64,000 nucleotides of DNA from assembly GCF_000315625.1 (NCBI RefSeq), contig NW_005434639.1, forward strand, positions 285,726 through 349,725. The letters run 5' to 3'. Of this stretch, positions 12,812-24,525 are shown in pieces. The notes under the pieces are model-generated. The model made no database searches, had not been told where the DNA came from, and saw only the letters and a program-made list of their open reading frames with translations. Within the stretch, counting starts at the first letter, position 1; every line of letters begins with the position of its first letter. This stretch comes from Guillardia theta CCMP2712. Taxonomy: Eukaryota; Cryptophyceae; Pyrenomonadales; Geminigeraceae. The position numbers were made by a program, and so were the translations under genes.

Positions 12812-13742
12812 GCCGGGCTCACTCTGCCTGGCAGACCTGGTTGAGGATGTTAATGCTAAAACAACAAAAATAAGATTAATTTATGTATTTGGGCTTATTA
12901 TTGGGAAATAATCTTAAAGTCATATCTAATGGTAAAATCTGTTTTTAATGTTATTTTTGTTTTAATATTAATAAACATCTGCTGACCCCACCTCTCCTTC
13001 CCGGCTCTTGTCCTTCAACGGAATTTTCACCCCTGCTTTTCCCTTTTATCTCAGTACAAAAGTACCTACCCTTGGATATCAGATTCTCAGGGCTTTACCC
13101 TCTACCCCTACAACTGTCACAACCCTACCCCCCTTCGGCACCTCCTCGTTGCCCGTGGATTCCTACCCCATGCACGAACTACTACCCCTTGACCTGTCCA
13201 CCGGTGCAAACATCCCCACCCTTTGATGCAACTATCACTCTTTAAGTACCCCTACCTATTCACCTACAGAAAAATTGTCGTATAGACCCCCTACGAAGAG
13301 TTTTTCCTGACCACCCCTACCTATCTTCTCAACACCACAACAATCCACACCCCGGGATGAAAGTACCCCTACCCTTTTCCTCCATAAAACCACCGACCCC
13401 TGCTACTCCCTGTACAAAAAAATGGTTGCCCATCGCGGCATGTGCGCGCTCTTTTCCCCTGTTTAAGAGCCTCCTCCTCCTCCTCCTCCTTTCACTTCTC
13501 TCCCCTGCATCCTATCCATCTCCTTCTTTTCCCCATTCCCCGATCCCTTTCCTCATCTTCTCTTTATATTCGTCATTATTGAATCATCCACGGGCACAAC
13601 TTTGTTCGTGTGTAGCTTGCTGGCTTCAACTCATCCGATTCTCTAATCAGAGTCGGGTGTAATTCTCCAGCACAGTAGACACTTTCTGCGGTGAAGGTCC
13701 AAAAGCTCCTTAAGATCGTTCTTCCCTGCTTACATCTGGAAA
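12812..13742. other. Intergenic: AT-rich then CCCCTACCC-rich spacer
   Basis: 12845-12980 is strongly AT-rich (TTATTTTTGTTTTAATATTAAT). From about 13000 to 13420 the plus strand carries repeated degenerate words such as AAAGTACCTACCC, TACCCCTACAAC, ACCCTACCCCCC and GAAAGTACCCCTACCC. From 13440 it is pyrimidine-rich (TCCTCC runs). No coding exon was recognised. Confidence 0.6.
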
Positions 13743-14237
13743 ATGCCGCACCCAATTGCAGAAACTGGGACTTGCAGGAATTGTGGGAAACGTGCTTTGT
13801 TGTATCTCTGTCTTGGGGGGAAAGGTTGTGAAACACAGCTTTGTAGAATTTGCTTGGATGCAGGCTTTGGCTCTTTGGCGCAAATCAATGCCAATCAGGT
13901 TCCTACCGGGAGCAAGACTACGTCGTTCCTCCACGAACCAGAGAACTTTCACCCGATGCTGGCGGATGAGATTGCTTGTGGGGAGGCACTCCAGATGATC
14001 CCGCTGGAGATGTTAAAGAATGGAGTTCCTCTCAGTCTCAATGGGAACCGATTGACCTCTGCGATGCTGAAATGCGAAGGACAAGAGCAGATCTGTCGAA
14101 AGAGAAGTGCAGCTGTCTGCGATGGGTATGTACAGTTTGGGATCCCTCTCTCTTCTCAGTCTCACATGCTGGATGCAACATCGTTTCAAGTTAGCAAGAA
14201 GCAGAGACTTTACTCGCAGTTTGCAGACATGCATTGA
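13743..14237 (+). CDS. Small Cys-rich hypothetical protein
   Basis: A single 164-residue frame. The N-terminus holds spaced cysteines (CRNCGKRALLYLCLGGKGC, then CRIC) that could bind zinc in a B-box- or ZZ-like finger; the rest is without recognisable domains and ends QRLYSQFADMH. No introns are evident, unlike most neighbours. It has no close family that I recognise. Support is the ATG, the full-length frame and the cysteine pattern, so it could be one exon of a longer gene or a chance ORF. Confidence 0.4.
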   Translation: MPHPIAETGTCRNCGKRALLYLCLGGKGCETQLCRICLDAGFGSLAQINANQVPTGSKTTSFLHEPENFHPMLADEIACGEALQMIPLEMLKNGVPLSLNGNRLTSAMLKCEGQEQICRKRSAAVCDGYVQFGIPLSSQSHMLDATSFQVSKKQRLYSQFADMH

Positions 14238-14860
14238 AGCTGATGCCAGTCTTTTATCCTTTCTATATTTTTTTGTACTGTGGGTTTCCTGTGATCCATG
14301 GATCTTCCGAGGTGTAATGGAAAGTAGTATTGTTTGTTACATTTCTTGATGTTGGAAAGTCGTTCTTTTTGTTGCCTGCTTGCATACATGTTCCATGTTT
14401 GTTCGCCAGCCCGTGTACCCCTACCAACATCACACAGGATTCTGGAAATAAAATACTTCAGAAGACCTCAAGGAAACCTGAATGTCCTTCTCAACATCAT
14501 CTGCATCTCCACCATCATTCATCACTATCACCTCCGTCATCTACATAGTCCATGATATCATTATCTAGATCATTGTCATCTTAATATTCATGCTATCATC
14601 CGCTCATCATCATGATGATAGTCGTCTGTATCATCTCTATCTCCCCCATGATCACCATCACCTTCTTCGTTATCATCATCTCAATCATCATCACCATCTC
14701 AATCATCATCTTCTCGATCTGCTTGCATATTGTTTTGGCCCCGATTGCTTGCCCACCCTACCCCTAATATCGGAATACCCCCTACCCACCTATTCTTTTC
14801 GTATACAGACAGAAGTAGGGGACATATCACCACCCCACCCTTGTGAATTGCCAATCCAGC
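14238..14860. other. Intergenic: CATCAT-rich and CCCCTACCC spacer
   Basis: 14490-14720 is low-complexity ATC/CAT-rich DNA. 14745-14845 carries GCCCACCCTACCCC, ATACCCCCTACCCACC, GTAGGGG and CACCCCACCC, ending just before the ATG of the Nas2-like gene, so this motif cluster sits in its promoter region. Confidence 0.55.
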
Positions 14861-15003
14861 ATGGCGAGGGCCTGTTTCATGGTAGCGGTGCTGCTCCTGG
14901 AAGTGATGGGAGGAGGAGAAGCAGAAGCACGGTTGGCATCAACCATAATGCAGACAGGAACAACTGCAGGAGCAGGAGCAGGAGCAGGAGGAGGAGGAGA
15001 AGG

Positions 15004-15044
<41 letters not shown>

Positions 15045-15533
15045 GAGCAGGAGCAGAAAGAGCAGGACGAGGCAGGCTTAGAATCTTGAGGATGAGGGGA
15101 GGATGTCCGAATGGTGTGATCCCTACTCAGCAGGAGGAGGAGGCAGCGAGTCCTCTGAGGGCAAAGGTCCTCGAGCTAGAGAAGGAACGGGACAGGATAG
15201 AGGAAGAGATCAAATCCCATGCGGACCTGATGGAGCAATTGGGTGCCCCGGCGCATGTGTCGGGAGAGTTCTGGGAGAGACACACTCCCTTGATAGATGC
15301 AGAAGGGTATCCGCGGTCGGACATACCGATCATGGAGGTGAAGGAGAGTTGCATGCTGAACTTGCTCCTTATGGTGGTGCAGGTGATGGAAGCGAGAGGC
15401 AAGATGGCGAAGTTGAAGCTAGATCACAAGGTATGCATACTCTATGCTGCTCTCCCTCGTCGACTCAGATGCATGCCTGCAGGAGATCTGTGAAAAGCTC
15501 GAAAAAGCCCTGGAGGAATACATAGCATCATAG
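14861..15533 (+). CDS. Nas2/PSMD9-like proteasome chaperone with signal peptide
   Basis: Exons 14861-15337, 15383-15430 and 15483-15533 (introns 45 and 52 nt) give 190 residues. After a helical hairpin (LRAKVLELEKERDRIEEEI) comes the Nas2 N-domain signature PLIDAEGYPRSDIPIMEVMEARGKM-like core, split here by the first intron, then LKLDHKEICEKLEKALEEY. In other eukaryotes PSMD9/Nas2 is a cytosolic chaperone for the Rpt4-Rpt5 part of the 26S proteasome and ends in a PDZ domain. Two things differ: the protein stops at the end of the N-domain, and it begins with a signal-peptide-like leader (MARACFMVAVLLLEVMGGG), then a Gly-Ala hexanucleotide repeat and LRMRGG. The first intron is in frame and could be retained. 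The leader suggests import into the endomembrane or periplastid space, where a second proteasome is expected in cryptophytes. Confidence 0.72.
14965..15068 (+). repeat. (GGAGCA)n coding microsatellite
   Basis: A hexanucleotide array encoding alternating Gly-Ala with interruptions (GAGAGAGGGGEGGAGAGAG) in the Nas2-like leader. It forms a flexible spacer between the signal peptide and the RGG motif. Confidence 0.9.
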
Positions 15534-15598
15534 GCGACAGCTGGCCTTCCATCTCCTGTGATGGTGCTAATGTTGATTCGTGTATCTTATTCATTTTG

Positions 15599-18500
15599 CT
15601 ACATAGTTGAGGCAATTGAAGGAAAAAATTTGTTCGAGCAGCGGTGCTCGATCAAATACCCTGGTCCTTTTTCCTCCCATTCCTGCATCGACAACCGAAC
15701 AGTTAGAGGACGAGAACGAGAGAAGAAGGAGAGGTTGAAGAATCGTAGATGCACGAGTGGCATGCAGGTGAGGGTACGAGTCAATAAGGAGAGAACCAGA
15801 GAGTGGAAGGAGAAGAGGGGAAGGGAGAGAGCAAAGAGAGGTGGAGAGGAGAGAGGAGAGTGGGGAAGGGAGAGAGGCAGTATGGAGGAGGAAAGAAGAG
15901 ACGAGGAGAGATAGAGGGGAAACAAGGGTGAAAGGGAGGTCCACCTGCTTCGTCAAGCAGACAGACTCGAATTTCTCATGGGCTGCGAATTTGGACGCTC
16001 CTCTCCAAGTCTCAAGGATCGGATCGTGGGCCACCACCACCTGGCATCGGAGGTCAGCGACAGCAGGAGCGGGTAGGTGAACGCATCACGTTCAAATTTG
16101 CCCCTGCAGGAAGCAGGCAACGGATCTCGTACTCGATCCTCTCCTTGAAACCCGGAAACAGCGACCCCCCTCCACAGATGTACACGTTCTCCGCCATCCT
16201 CATCCTGTTGCTCGTCAACCTCCGCCTCCTCCCTCCCTCCTCCGCCTCCATCACACACCTCTGGTCCATGTTGTAGCGATTCAGCACGTTGTTGATCAGC
16301 TCTGACATCGAGTGTTGCGTCAAAACCCCTGCCATCTCCACCTCCTCTTCTTACCAGCCATGCCACAGTGCTCCAGCCCGATGATGGAGGGCTGGAAGAG
16401 AATCTCTGGGACTTGGATGAGCTCGGTGGAGAGAGCAAGCTGAAAGTCTCGCGCGGTTGGGATGTAGACGTTGGTGCTGGGCTCGTTCTCCTGGTGGAAC
16501 TTTCCCGGTGTGATTGAGGAGCCAAAAGAGGGAGAAGCGAGGTGCGAGGAGGGAGAAAGTAAGAGGCAGGAAGGGGGGGGAGAAGGAGGAAAGAGGAGCG
16601 GGGAGGTGGGAGCGAGAGAGGGGGGAGGAAGTATTCTCTGTACCTGTGACACTGGGATATGGAGAGGATCGAGCTCTAAGATCTGCGCATCCAGCTCTGT
16701 GACAGAAGATTCAGAGGGTCGCCCGATCGTACAGATAGCAAGTACCGGCCAGAGTAGCATCAACCTCCTCCTCGCTGCTGTCAGATACTGCTTCCCTTGA
16801 AATCTGGAGCAGAGGTATGAGAGATAGGAGCAGAAAGGTGTTGAAGCGATCGGGCACGGGAGTTGAGCAGAGCAGGGGAAGAAGGGAATAAAACGCAACC
16901 CGTTCACCTGTCTGTACACGTTCCAATCATCGTCATCATCTCCAAAGTCAGATCCGTCATCTGCGTACACACAGAGGCTGAGGGAATTGGCCGCATGCTA
17001 GAACAGTCCTACCGGCGCATCCGTCTGCATTCTTCTTCTTTGCGTCTTCCGATCCCGCAAGGGTGGAGATAATCGCCTTCATCCTCTCGTTTGAGGCCTC
17101 TGACCTCCTGTCGTTCACCATGGCCTGCATCCAGGGTGTGAGGGAGGGAATGGGGAGAAGAGGAATATGGTAGGAGAAAAGTAGTGTTGTCCCGGCCGGG
17201 GGGCGGGGGGGGGGGGTGGCGGGGGCGAGATGGAACTGAAAACAGGCAGGAAGGGAAGGGAGAGGATCAGAGCAAGGGACACAGCAAGGACTGACACAGG
17301 AGGATGAGAAGAAGTGGACAAAACCATTTGTCACCTTCTTCTTCTGCCTCTGCTGATACTTTTGAAACAAGTTTGCGTGCTAGATTGCCGTTCAAGTCAT
17401 CATTCACCACCAGCCTTGAAGGCAGTTCTCACCCTCTGTTTCGCTCCAGTCAACCACTTCTGAGGATCGAGCTTGCGCTCCTCCTCCTCCTCCTGACGTT
17501 TCCTCTGCTTCTCTGCTCACTGGTTCATTAAAACAGCAAGCAGAAGTAGCAGAAGACCTTCAGCTTGCTCCGTCTTTCGTTTCTGTAGTACGGAGAGGCA
17601 AGAAGGGGAGAGGGAGGGAGAATCGCTCAGACGTTTTAACGGTACAGGAACCGTTTCTCACCTTCTCTGCCAGACGAGCTTGCTGCAGTCCAGCCATCAT
17701 CTTCTGCTTCCTCTTCTTCTCTCTCTGAACGACCGTCAGCACGACAGACAGACAGCAGGAGCCGAGAGACGTCTTCGGCGCTCAACTTGTCGTCCGGCAC
17801 GTTGAGCAGAGGGAAGCTCTCCTGAGCAAGGATCGGGATTAGGAAGAAACAAGTCGATGTGCGCAGGCCTCACCTCCTTGTCCTCTTCCGGTTCAGCTTT
17901 CAGGAACTCTTCAACCACAGGATCGTCTGAGGCATCAAACTTCATCGACGCCGGAGCAGCTTCCCCGCCCTCTCTCGCCTCACCCGCAGGAACATCGAAC
18001 CCCTTCGCCTTGTGCTTTGCTCGGATATCGTTCAGCTGCCTTGACAGATTCCTGCCTCCTCATTCACTATCCTCTCCTCCTCCCCCGTTCACGAGCTTCA
18101 CCCCAAGAACTTGGAGACGGAGGCAGGTTTTGTCGGCTCCGAGATGCCGAAGGCTGCGATCTTCTCGCCCACTTCATCGATCTAGTCAGGAAGCCAAATG
18201 ACGGAAGCGAGAGGAGAGAGGGAAGGGACAAACATTGAGAGGGAAAGGAGGAGAGAATGGAAAGAGAATCAAGAGAGGAGGATAGGCCGGAAGCAAAGGG
18301 ACACGGAGGGGAAGAACAAATAATCAGGAGGTCAGAGGAGGTGATGAAGATGATGCGGCAAAGAATCAGGTGGGGCAGGGACGGTCAATCACCGGCTGCA
18401 AGTTCTTTCCCCTTAAGTCCTTTCATCTGGTTCTTCACCGCAAAATTAGCCATCATCATCACAGTATCCAACTAAGAATCCTCTCGAAACCGTATCCTCC

Positions 18501-20581
18501 TGTTCTCAAACCTATATCCTTCCTACGAAACCTCCCGCCCCACACCCACCCTTACTCCTCCTCCTCCTCCTTATCATCATCATCTCCGCAATGACAACAT
18601 GAACAACCTGGAGATCCAAGAGAGCCTTGATATTCTGGGCAAGCTGGAGGATTGTTTCTCAGCTGTCAGCTCATCGTATCATCTTCCTCTCACCACGCGC
18701 AGCTTCTCCTGCCTCTTCTGTGAAGCCATCTCCCGCAATCTCTTGGCCTGCTCCTCTCGCTGCCATGAGAGCATCAGAAGAAACATCAATGAGAGGTGGA
18801 ATGCTCCTCGACCTGTCGCTTCCTCCGCTGAATCTCCTCTTCAGTCTGCACCGGAACTTCCTGCATTCTACTTTCACCTTCAAGTAAACTTGGACGAGGG
18901 GCGGGGAGGGCGGGGGCATTGGGGAAGAGCTGAGGGAGGGACGGAGAAGGATGAGGAGGGAAAGGGTTGGATAGCCAAGCAAACGACAAGGAAAGGGAGG
19001 AGCAGGAATAGAATCGTGAGGGGCAGGAGAAGCAGGACACGACCTTCTCAGTGTAGGGCAGCTGAAACCTAACAATTCTGCGAGGAGACGAGTGAGCCAA
19101 CATACAAATTTTCAACCCTCATCGACTTCTTCTGCAGGCTCTCGAGAGACTCGTATTCCCGCAACTTCTCCATATAATCCTCCTGCAGTCTCAGTCAAAC
19201 TCGGACGTTGGGGACAGAAGGACGAGATGGTGACCTGGGCGACGAAGCAAAACTTCTCCTTGATCAACTGGACGCGGTGGGCAGTGATTGCAGGTTTGTG
19301 CTGTGGATGTCTGAGGAGGAGGAGCTGCTGGAGAGTGTTGGAGCAGGAGAAGCCTCCCAACGCCATCCTGTACGATGACTGATGGATAACAAGCAAAGAT
19401 CAGGCACAAGGAAAAGCGACAAAGAGGAGCAAAGGGTAAGAAAAGGAGGTCAAACGTTCAGTCACCTTGAATCCTACTGCCCCGTCATAGATCGGGATGA
19501 CGTTGGAACTTGAGTGCCCAACGCGAATTATGAGCCCATGAGACGCTTTCCCGCCCCACTAGAGGAAACAATCGATCAGGAGTTTGAGTCCCGGCATGAG
19601 AAAATGCTCACAGTCTCCTGGGGAGTGTAGGAAGCTGGGGAGTTGAGCATCGAGTCGTAGGCAAACAGCGCGTCTACACCGTAGGCGACCTGATCAACTG
19701 GTGAGCAAGTGACAGCAGATGCACACGATAAACTCGTCATATCACCTTCGGTGCTCCGTAGCACTCAAAGAGAATCTCGGAGAATCTCGAGCGGCAGTAG
19801 TTGGGATTGCACAGTGCTGTGGGATGGGTTCAAACAGGGGGGAACTTGAACAAGTTTGGATAGCGAAGAAGAAGAAGGAAAAGACGAGAGGAGAAGAAAG
19901 AAAACGAGATGTAGGAGACGAGATCTAAGGACGAGACGGAAGGAGAGAAGCAGAGAAGATGAAACAGAAAGGACCTTCGGTGACAAGAACTGGATGGTAG
20001 AGCTTCTCCGTGTGGATCCCCATCCTGTACAGCGTGTAGTCCAAGATTGTTTCCATGCTCTCGAAGTGCTGAACAACATCCTGCAAAAACTTTCAACATT
20101 CGGATTCGCGAGAAATTCTGCCGCCTCTACCTTCTCAAACGGCGACCTCACCATCGTCTTTGAGATGTCCCTACACAAGAGCTGGTCGCCTGGCGTCCAC
20201 GTTTAGTCAGGATGCTGCGCACTCTCGAAGGATCACGAGAGCGCACCTGCTAGTGTGACGAGGTCCCCCTTCCCATCCTTCGCCTTCCCTACGAGTGAAC
20301 GGAGCACAACGCAGGGGTCCTTTTCGCCCGCCCAGCCGGCTCTGCTCCTCGCATCATTCTGCAAGGGGAGGGGGGAGGGTATACAAACAAGGAAAACGGA
20401 CCTGGTTGAGTGGGATCCTACATCGATCACAAGAGGCTTGGAGGGAGGCCATTTGCTCCCATCATACTCTAGAGGACGAGGCTCGGGCAGGCTGAGCGAT
20501 GGTGAGGACTGAGAACTAAAGGTCAGGAACTTACTTTGATGTTGAAGGTTCCGGCGGGAACTCAATCACATCCTCATCATC
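15599..20581 (-). CDS. ARP5: Actin-related protein 5 (INO80 subunit), 28 exons
   Basis: Minus-strand exons join in phase from 20581 to the TAG at 15599 and give 788 residues. Actin motifs appear in order: [18 protein letters not shown] (exons 20491-20402 and 20341-20247), [18 protein letters not shown] (20080-19975), [11 protein letters not shown] (19689-19612), [19 protein letters not shown] (19558-19466), [14 protein letters not shown] (19378-19235), then the ARP5-specific charged insert ([38 protein letters not shown]), the acidic [11 protein letters not shown], and the C-terminal [47 protein letters not shown] and [16 protein letters not shown]5 works with Ies6 in the INO80 nucleosome remodeller. 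Most introns are 45-60 nt. The start codon lies in an unidentified exon upstream of 20581, probably before 21111. Confidence 0.92.
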
Positions 20582-21908
20582 CTGCAATCAAGATTGCATC
20601 AGTGATGATCAAGCTAGTATCTAAATGCTAGTATCTACAACTAGTGCTGCCAATCCGAAGCGACGTCACCAACCCCTTTCACTTCCTTTTTCCTTCTTGT
20701 CCAAATCCTCTTCGGGCAGTGCTACGTCCCAAAGATCTCAACGATTTGACCATCAACGAATGTTTTCAATGTCAAAGGCCTACTCCGGAGGAATTTCAAA
20801 CCAAGGCACCACCTCTACTCCAACAGTATCAGCTCAAACTCTTCATCGTATCCTCATACCGATGTAGGTGTTGAAGAACAACAGCTCCTTCTACCCATAG
20901 CAACATCTCAGTTGCAAGATTCTCTTTCCACGATGCAAAATTGGTTCCTACTCGCCATTCTTGTCCTCATCCTCCTGAACTCCTTCTCTCCCCGCTCCTC
21001 CTCTGCGTTCCTCCAGTAAATCCTCACCTTCGGCATTTTCCGCCGCTCAAACTTAGGAACTTCGAGCTCACAGAAGTATGATCGAAACTTTGGTGTGCTA
21101 AGTTTTTCCACACATTTTCATAAAATTTCAAATTTATTCAAATGTTTCGTTGAAATTTGATATCGGAGTTCAAGCCCGAAAATGCAATTTGCTCCACCCC
21201 ACCCTGGTAGAACAATATACCATCGTGGAATTGATCAACTATACCCACCAAAGTTCAATGAAAAGTACCGGTGATCTGAGACTTTATGAAACGTAGTACC
21301 CCTACCCTACACTCTTACATCTTCGAATACAGATTGCTTCCCCACCCCCACCCCTTGCTTTTTAACCACCCCTTGGTGCAGACATCGTGAAAATCACCCG
21401 TAGTAAAGTCAAAAGGACTGTACCCCTACCTACACCCTTGCCGGCGTGTATGGAATACCCCTTCATTTGAAGGCAAATTTGTGAGAAATGAACGGGTGGG
21501 AGGGATTGTGCAGACCCGTTCTGCTCTACGTACCCCCACCCAACAATTCGTAAGGTGACCCTAACCTCCCACCCCACCCCCATGATAGACACCTCTCAAC
21601 AACAACAGGAGGAGACTTCAAGGAGGAGACATATAAGGCCTGCTAGCTACATACTTCCCCTTCTTCTCTTTCGCTGCTTGGTTCCTGCCTCTCTCCTCCC
21701 CCTCCCACTGATTCGATTGCTCAGACGCTTCTTCTCTCCCTTCTTCTTCGTCCAGGCTCTCCTTCTTTCAGTTTTCTAGCCCTGCATTCAACTTTGCTGT
21801 CATCCCATGAAAAGTTGCCGGACATTTTGAAGTTCGAACAGTCTGGTCGGTAGTTTCCGCTAATCACAGCTTTCGAAGCACTGAAGCAAATACTGGATCA
21901 TTAACAAA
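20582..21908. other. Divergent intergenic region with CCCCTACCC spacer
   Basis: The region between the ARP5 5' end and the EF-hand gene. One or more short ARP5 leader exons must lie at 20600-21110 but were not resolved. From about 21190 to 21590 the plus strand carries CTCCACCCCACCC, GTACCCCTACCCTACAC, CCCCACCCCCACCCC, TGTACCCCTACC and CCCACCCCACCCCC. 21640-21780 is pyrimidine-rich with a hydrophobic ORF I do not consider a gene. Confidence 0.55.
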
Positions 21909-24040
21909 ATGAGATCAACATATTCATTGCTCTACATCTCTTTGTTTTCTCAATTTCTCAACTCCTCTGCATGGCTTGTACCTGCAACTTTCTCGCAATG
22001 CATCAGGTCCGTTGGAAAACCCCAGCACAGAGGAGCTTGTGGGATGACAAGGAACGTTGTGGTTTCTTTGAAGATGAATCAGGGCGAAGACAGCAAGGCT
22101 AAAGATGTCGTTCTTGGTCCAGGACTGTTTGCTCCTGATATTCAATTGGGGCCCAATGCTGACGATTTTGTGCCTGAAGAGAAGATCATCTCAAGGATAC
22201 AGATGTCAAACTTGTTCTCTTTCTTTGACACAGATTCAAATCAGAAGATTGACCTCGATGAGCTTGTTTTGCTTTCTGGTGCAATCGGCAAAGAATGGTC
22301 TAAAGAAAAGGCTTTGCAAGCTCTCTGGGAGATTGATGAAAACAAGGATGGGTTTGTAACCTTCGAAGAGTTCTACCGTTGGTACTTGGCCGGGAATAAG
22401 AAGGTTCTCGAAGAAATGCCAGTGCCCCAGAAGGTCTCAGCCTTTCTGCAGAATAGCAGATATTCCAAGGCAGACGTGGAGAAACTTTTCCAGTTAGCGG
22501 ATGAGAACTCTAACGACAGAATTGAGCACGCCGAATTTCTGGAGCTCATGTCAACCTTGGGACACAACATGACCTCTGAGAAAGGCACTGAAGTGATTGC
22601 GAGATTGTCTACAGTGTCAGGAGGGTCAGAGCCCTCTGTCACGTTCCCAGAGCTGTATGCCTGGATCTCGGCTGGGTATGACGTGGCTACTGCCCAAGTT
22701 CAGACCTCCATTCTTCTTGAACCGTCGGAGAAAGATAAGAAGCGTGTTTTTGTCCGAGGATTCCCATGGAGGGCGAAGGAAGGGACGGCTCTGAAATACT
22801 TCTCGAGATGCGGTGAGGTACAGGAAGTGCAAATGATCAACTGGTCACGTGACGGGACCCCGAGTGGAAGATGCATCGTGACCTTCAAGGATGAAGAGAG
22901 TGTCGAGAAAGCGATTGCCTTGCATCGTAACAGAATGGGGAAAAGATGGCTGGAGGTGTACCGAGTCAATGAGGGAGATAAGGAGGAGATTCATAAAGTC
23001 GACAAATCTCTTCACGGGGCATTGATTGGAATCAAAGGTAAGGTTGTGCAAGAAATGCAGCAGGAGAGCGGAGCTCGAATCTTCTTTGAAACCGAACCAG
23101 AGGATGTCATGATTATCAAGGGCCGTGAGTTTGAGCGAGTCAAGGCGTGGGCCATGGCTAAGGCAGTCATCGACGACAACACAATGGAGGAACATCCTGT
23201 TGATATCTCACTCCATGGCAAGCTGATCGGAGCCAAAGGCAAGCTCAAGAAGATTATGGAGGAACAAAGTGGGGCACACATTGTTTACCGGCAAGAGCCA
23301 AAGCCAAGATGCTGCATTTGCGGATCGTTCGAGGCCCGCCAGAGAGCCTGGCAGCTTGTGCAGGGGAAGATGTGGGAATTCCAGCAGGCGAACGAACAGA
23401 GGTTCCCTCTTGATCGCAAGTACCATGGCACTTTGATTGGCAAAGGAAGTGTTGTTGTACGCGCAATCGAAGATGAAACTGGCGCGAGGATCCGGTTTTC
23501 TAGCGGAAAGCAATACAACTCTCGTGAAGAAAAGGGTTATGAGGGTGAGAAGGAAGGCGCTGAGGTATGTTTTGCTGTTCTCACCTACAAGATCTCAGTC
23601 GTCGTTCTACAGAACTTGGATAGTGGGTGTATGGTTGTGAGGGGAACTCCAAAGCAGTGCGAGAATGCCTGGAAGTATGCACAGGTACCACTAGCTAGCA
23701 CACTTAGATAGTGTGAATGAGGTTTTTCAGATCTTCTTGAAGGAGATGCCTCTGCTGTTGAGCGAGCTTCGAGATGAAGACATTGCACTCGGAGCACTCA
23801 GATCCCTTCCTCTTTCTCCAGATCAGGTCAGTTTGCGCTGCTGTCATTTGCGGTGCCATAACTGCATTTATCAAGGTGTGGCAAGCTGCGGTCGAGGAAG
23901 CAACCAAGAAGGCCAGACAGTCTGTGGGAGTGCATGATGAGAAGAGCCAAGTAAGCCCCGATCGTGTGCATACTGTCATTCTAGTGACATGTTTGGCTTC
24001 ACAGGGCAGCAATGCGGAGGAAAGTATTCTTTTACTCTAA
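21909..24040 (+). CDS. EF-hand, RRM and triple-KH protein with plastid-type leader
   Basis: Exons 21909-23564, 23613-23684, 23731-23826, 23876-23950 and 24005-24040 give 644 residues. The start MRSTYSLLYISLFSQFLNSSA looks like a signal peptide, followed by an aromatic residue and a Ser/Arg-rich stretch, as in plastid-bound proteins of complex-plastid algae. Two EF-hand loops are canonical (DTDSNQKIDLDE at about 107, DENKDGFVTFEE at about 143); a third (DENSNDRIEHAE, about 198) is plausible. An RRM spans about 279-350 (RVFVRGFP, SGRCIVTF). Three KH-type units follow, with LIGIKGKVVQEM, LIGAKGKLKKIM and LIGKGSVVVRAI. It should bind RNA under calcium control. The introns are 46-54 nt; the first is in frame and without a stop, which makes the single-exon reading look longer than it is. 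Confidence 0.8.
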
Positions 24041-24525
24041 ACTAACAGATTAGGCGTTGTATCCTTGAATGTTGAAACTGAGACTTTTGTGTCCGTCCGT
24101 ATGGGCCCTCATGTTGGCCTCTTGCTGGGCTCTGATATCATGGACTTGAATCTTGCGCTAGCAAGCTGCTGCGCGAGTCTTCGTCGGGATCAGCGTGTCT
24201 GCCAGCCGCCAGGAAGGCATGCTGGACCTTGTAGTCAGGCCTTTCGATCTCACAGTAAACTAGTCTAACAGGCCGCCGCGTTCGGCCTGTCCTACTATTT
24301 TTTATATTGCGGTTGTTAGGGCCGTGCATAGAAAATGCGGCAAGGGGGAGAAGTAAAGGTGCTCGTACGATGATGAAGAAGGGCTGACGACTCAAGACGT
24401 AGAGACAAGTAGCTGATATGCAGGATCCCTCCACTCATCGCAAGAAAACAATCGATGATGCGAAGATCTTTAGCCTCAGTGTGCGGACTTTGATGTTCAC
24501 AGCTATCTTCCTTGCACGCTGGACA
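24041..24525. other. Intergenic with hairpin plus T-tract
   Basis: No gene recognised. 24268-24290 is a perfect 8-bp stem (ACAGGCCG/CGGCCTGT) with a 7-nt loop, followed at once by CCTACTATTTTTTATA. It lies downstream of the EF-hand/KH gene. Confidence 0.6.
24268..24290 (+). other. Perfect 8-bp hairpin before T-tract
   Basis: ACAGGCCG, loop CCGCGTT, CGGCCTGT; a TATTTTTTATA stretch follows six bases later. It looks like a factor-independent bacterial terminator, but in this nuclear context the meaning is unclear. Confidence 0.6.

Noticed and set aside
15558-15914. Arg/Glu-rich plus-strand ORF
   Set aside because: It is a purine-rich intron of ARP5 read on the wrong strand.
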